Shown in pieces: positions 63,807 through 64,000 of a DNA stretch of 64,000 bases. Position 1 is the stretch's first letter. Each line of letters starts with the position of its first letter. Source of the DNA: Dendrophyllia cribrosa (taxonomy: Eukaryota; Cnidaria; Anthozoa; Scleractinia; Dendrophylliidae); NCBI GenBank assembly GCA_024195265.1, contig JAJLRJ010000009.1, forward strand, positions 27,286,597-27,350,596, read 5' to 3'. The notes under the pieces were generated by a model. The model saw nothing but the letters and a program-made list of their open reading frames with translations, was not told where the DNA came from and did no database searches. The translations under genes and the position numbers were made by a program.

Positions 63807-64000
63807 TAATCACAAAACATCAGTTGGCTTGATGTTAAACTGGGTTATGAGGGACTTCATGTCAGTGGGTAATTGTCCTTTTCCTGGAGAGTCAAACTTA
63901 CAGCAGCTAGTATTTAGAAGTATTTAACCTTTAGAGTTTACGAATAATGAAGAAAAACAGGACATACAAACCTCACAATACAATACAATATTTCAACCTT

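Overview
This window looks like nuclear DNA of an anthozoan cnidarian, probably a stony coral. The basis is a large, intron-rich cell-adhesion gene with cnidarian-style short exons, dense interspersed repeats, Penelope-like retroelements carrying hammerhead ribozymes, a Pao/BEL LTR element and Polinton-type DNA polymerase debris. No species can be named from the sequence alone.

Host gene. The minus strand from about 63.5 kb down to 17.8 kb holds one long gene for an extracellular adhesion receptor. Reading N- to C-terminally, 28 exons encode six Ig domains (63.5 to 57.1 kb) and thirteen fibronectin type III (FN3) domains (56.0 to 17.8 kb). Six Ig plus thirteen FN3 is the layout of the Sidekick family, but the 5' end lies beyond the window and no cytoplasmic tail is seen, so the assignment is tentative. 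Each domain is one symmetrical module: the exon or exon pair sums to a multiple of three, with GT/AG borders. The last exon ends in a hydrophobic tail resembling a GPI-anchor signal or a short membrane segment. Its FN3 unit, introns included, is a near copy of one at 45 to 46 kb. FN3-9 carries an arginine-rich insert and a possible extra 63-bp cassette exon.

Left flank (1 to 16.6 kb). This part is mobile DNA. In order it holds a fold-back element (389-1308), a palindromic segment plus a small basic-tailed ORF (2.26-3.25 kb), a broken type-B DNA polymerase gene (3.2-6.9 kb), and a Penelope-like element (about 6.97-16.6 kb) that is interrupted twice. One interruption is a 7.1-kb BEL element (7176-14318, target duplication ACTAT, LTRs differing at one base). 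The other is a 927-bp element with a 3-bp duplication (15073-15999).

Introns of the host gene. They are filled with at least five more Penelope-like copies or remnants (16.7, 18.3-20.0, 27.1-27.7, 33.9-35.9 and 36.1-41.5 kb). Most are bounded by hammerhead ribozyme motifs in inverted orientation, and many abut AT dinucleotide runs. Other intronic contents are two minisatellites (59-bp unit at 30.3-31.4 kb; 73-bp unit at 48.1-48.55 kb), a tRNA-like SINE head, a 5'-truncated 5S rRNA-like sequence, a 2.4-kb element with TTA duplications that carries an ING-type PHD exon and splits another coding exon, a LINE 3' end, a four-copy repeat family with GC-rich hairpin ends, and many small fold-back elements.
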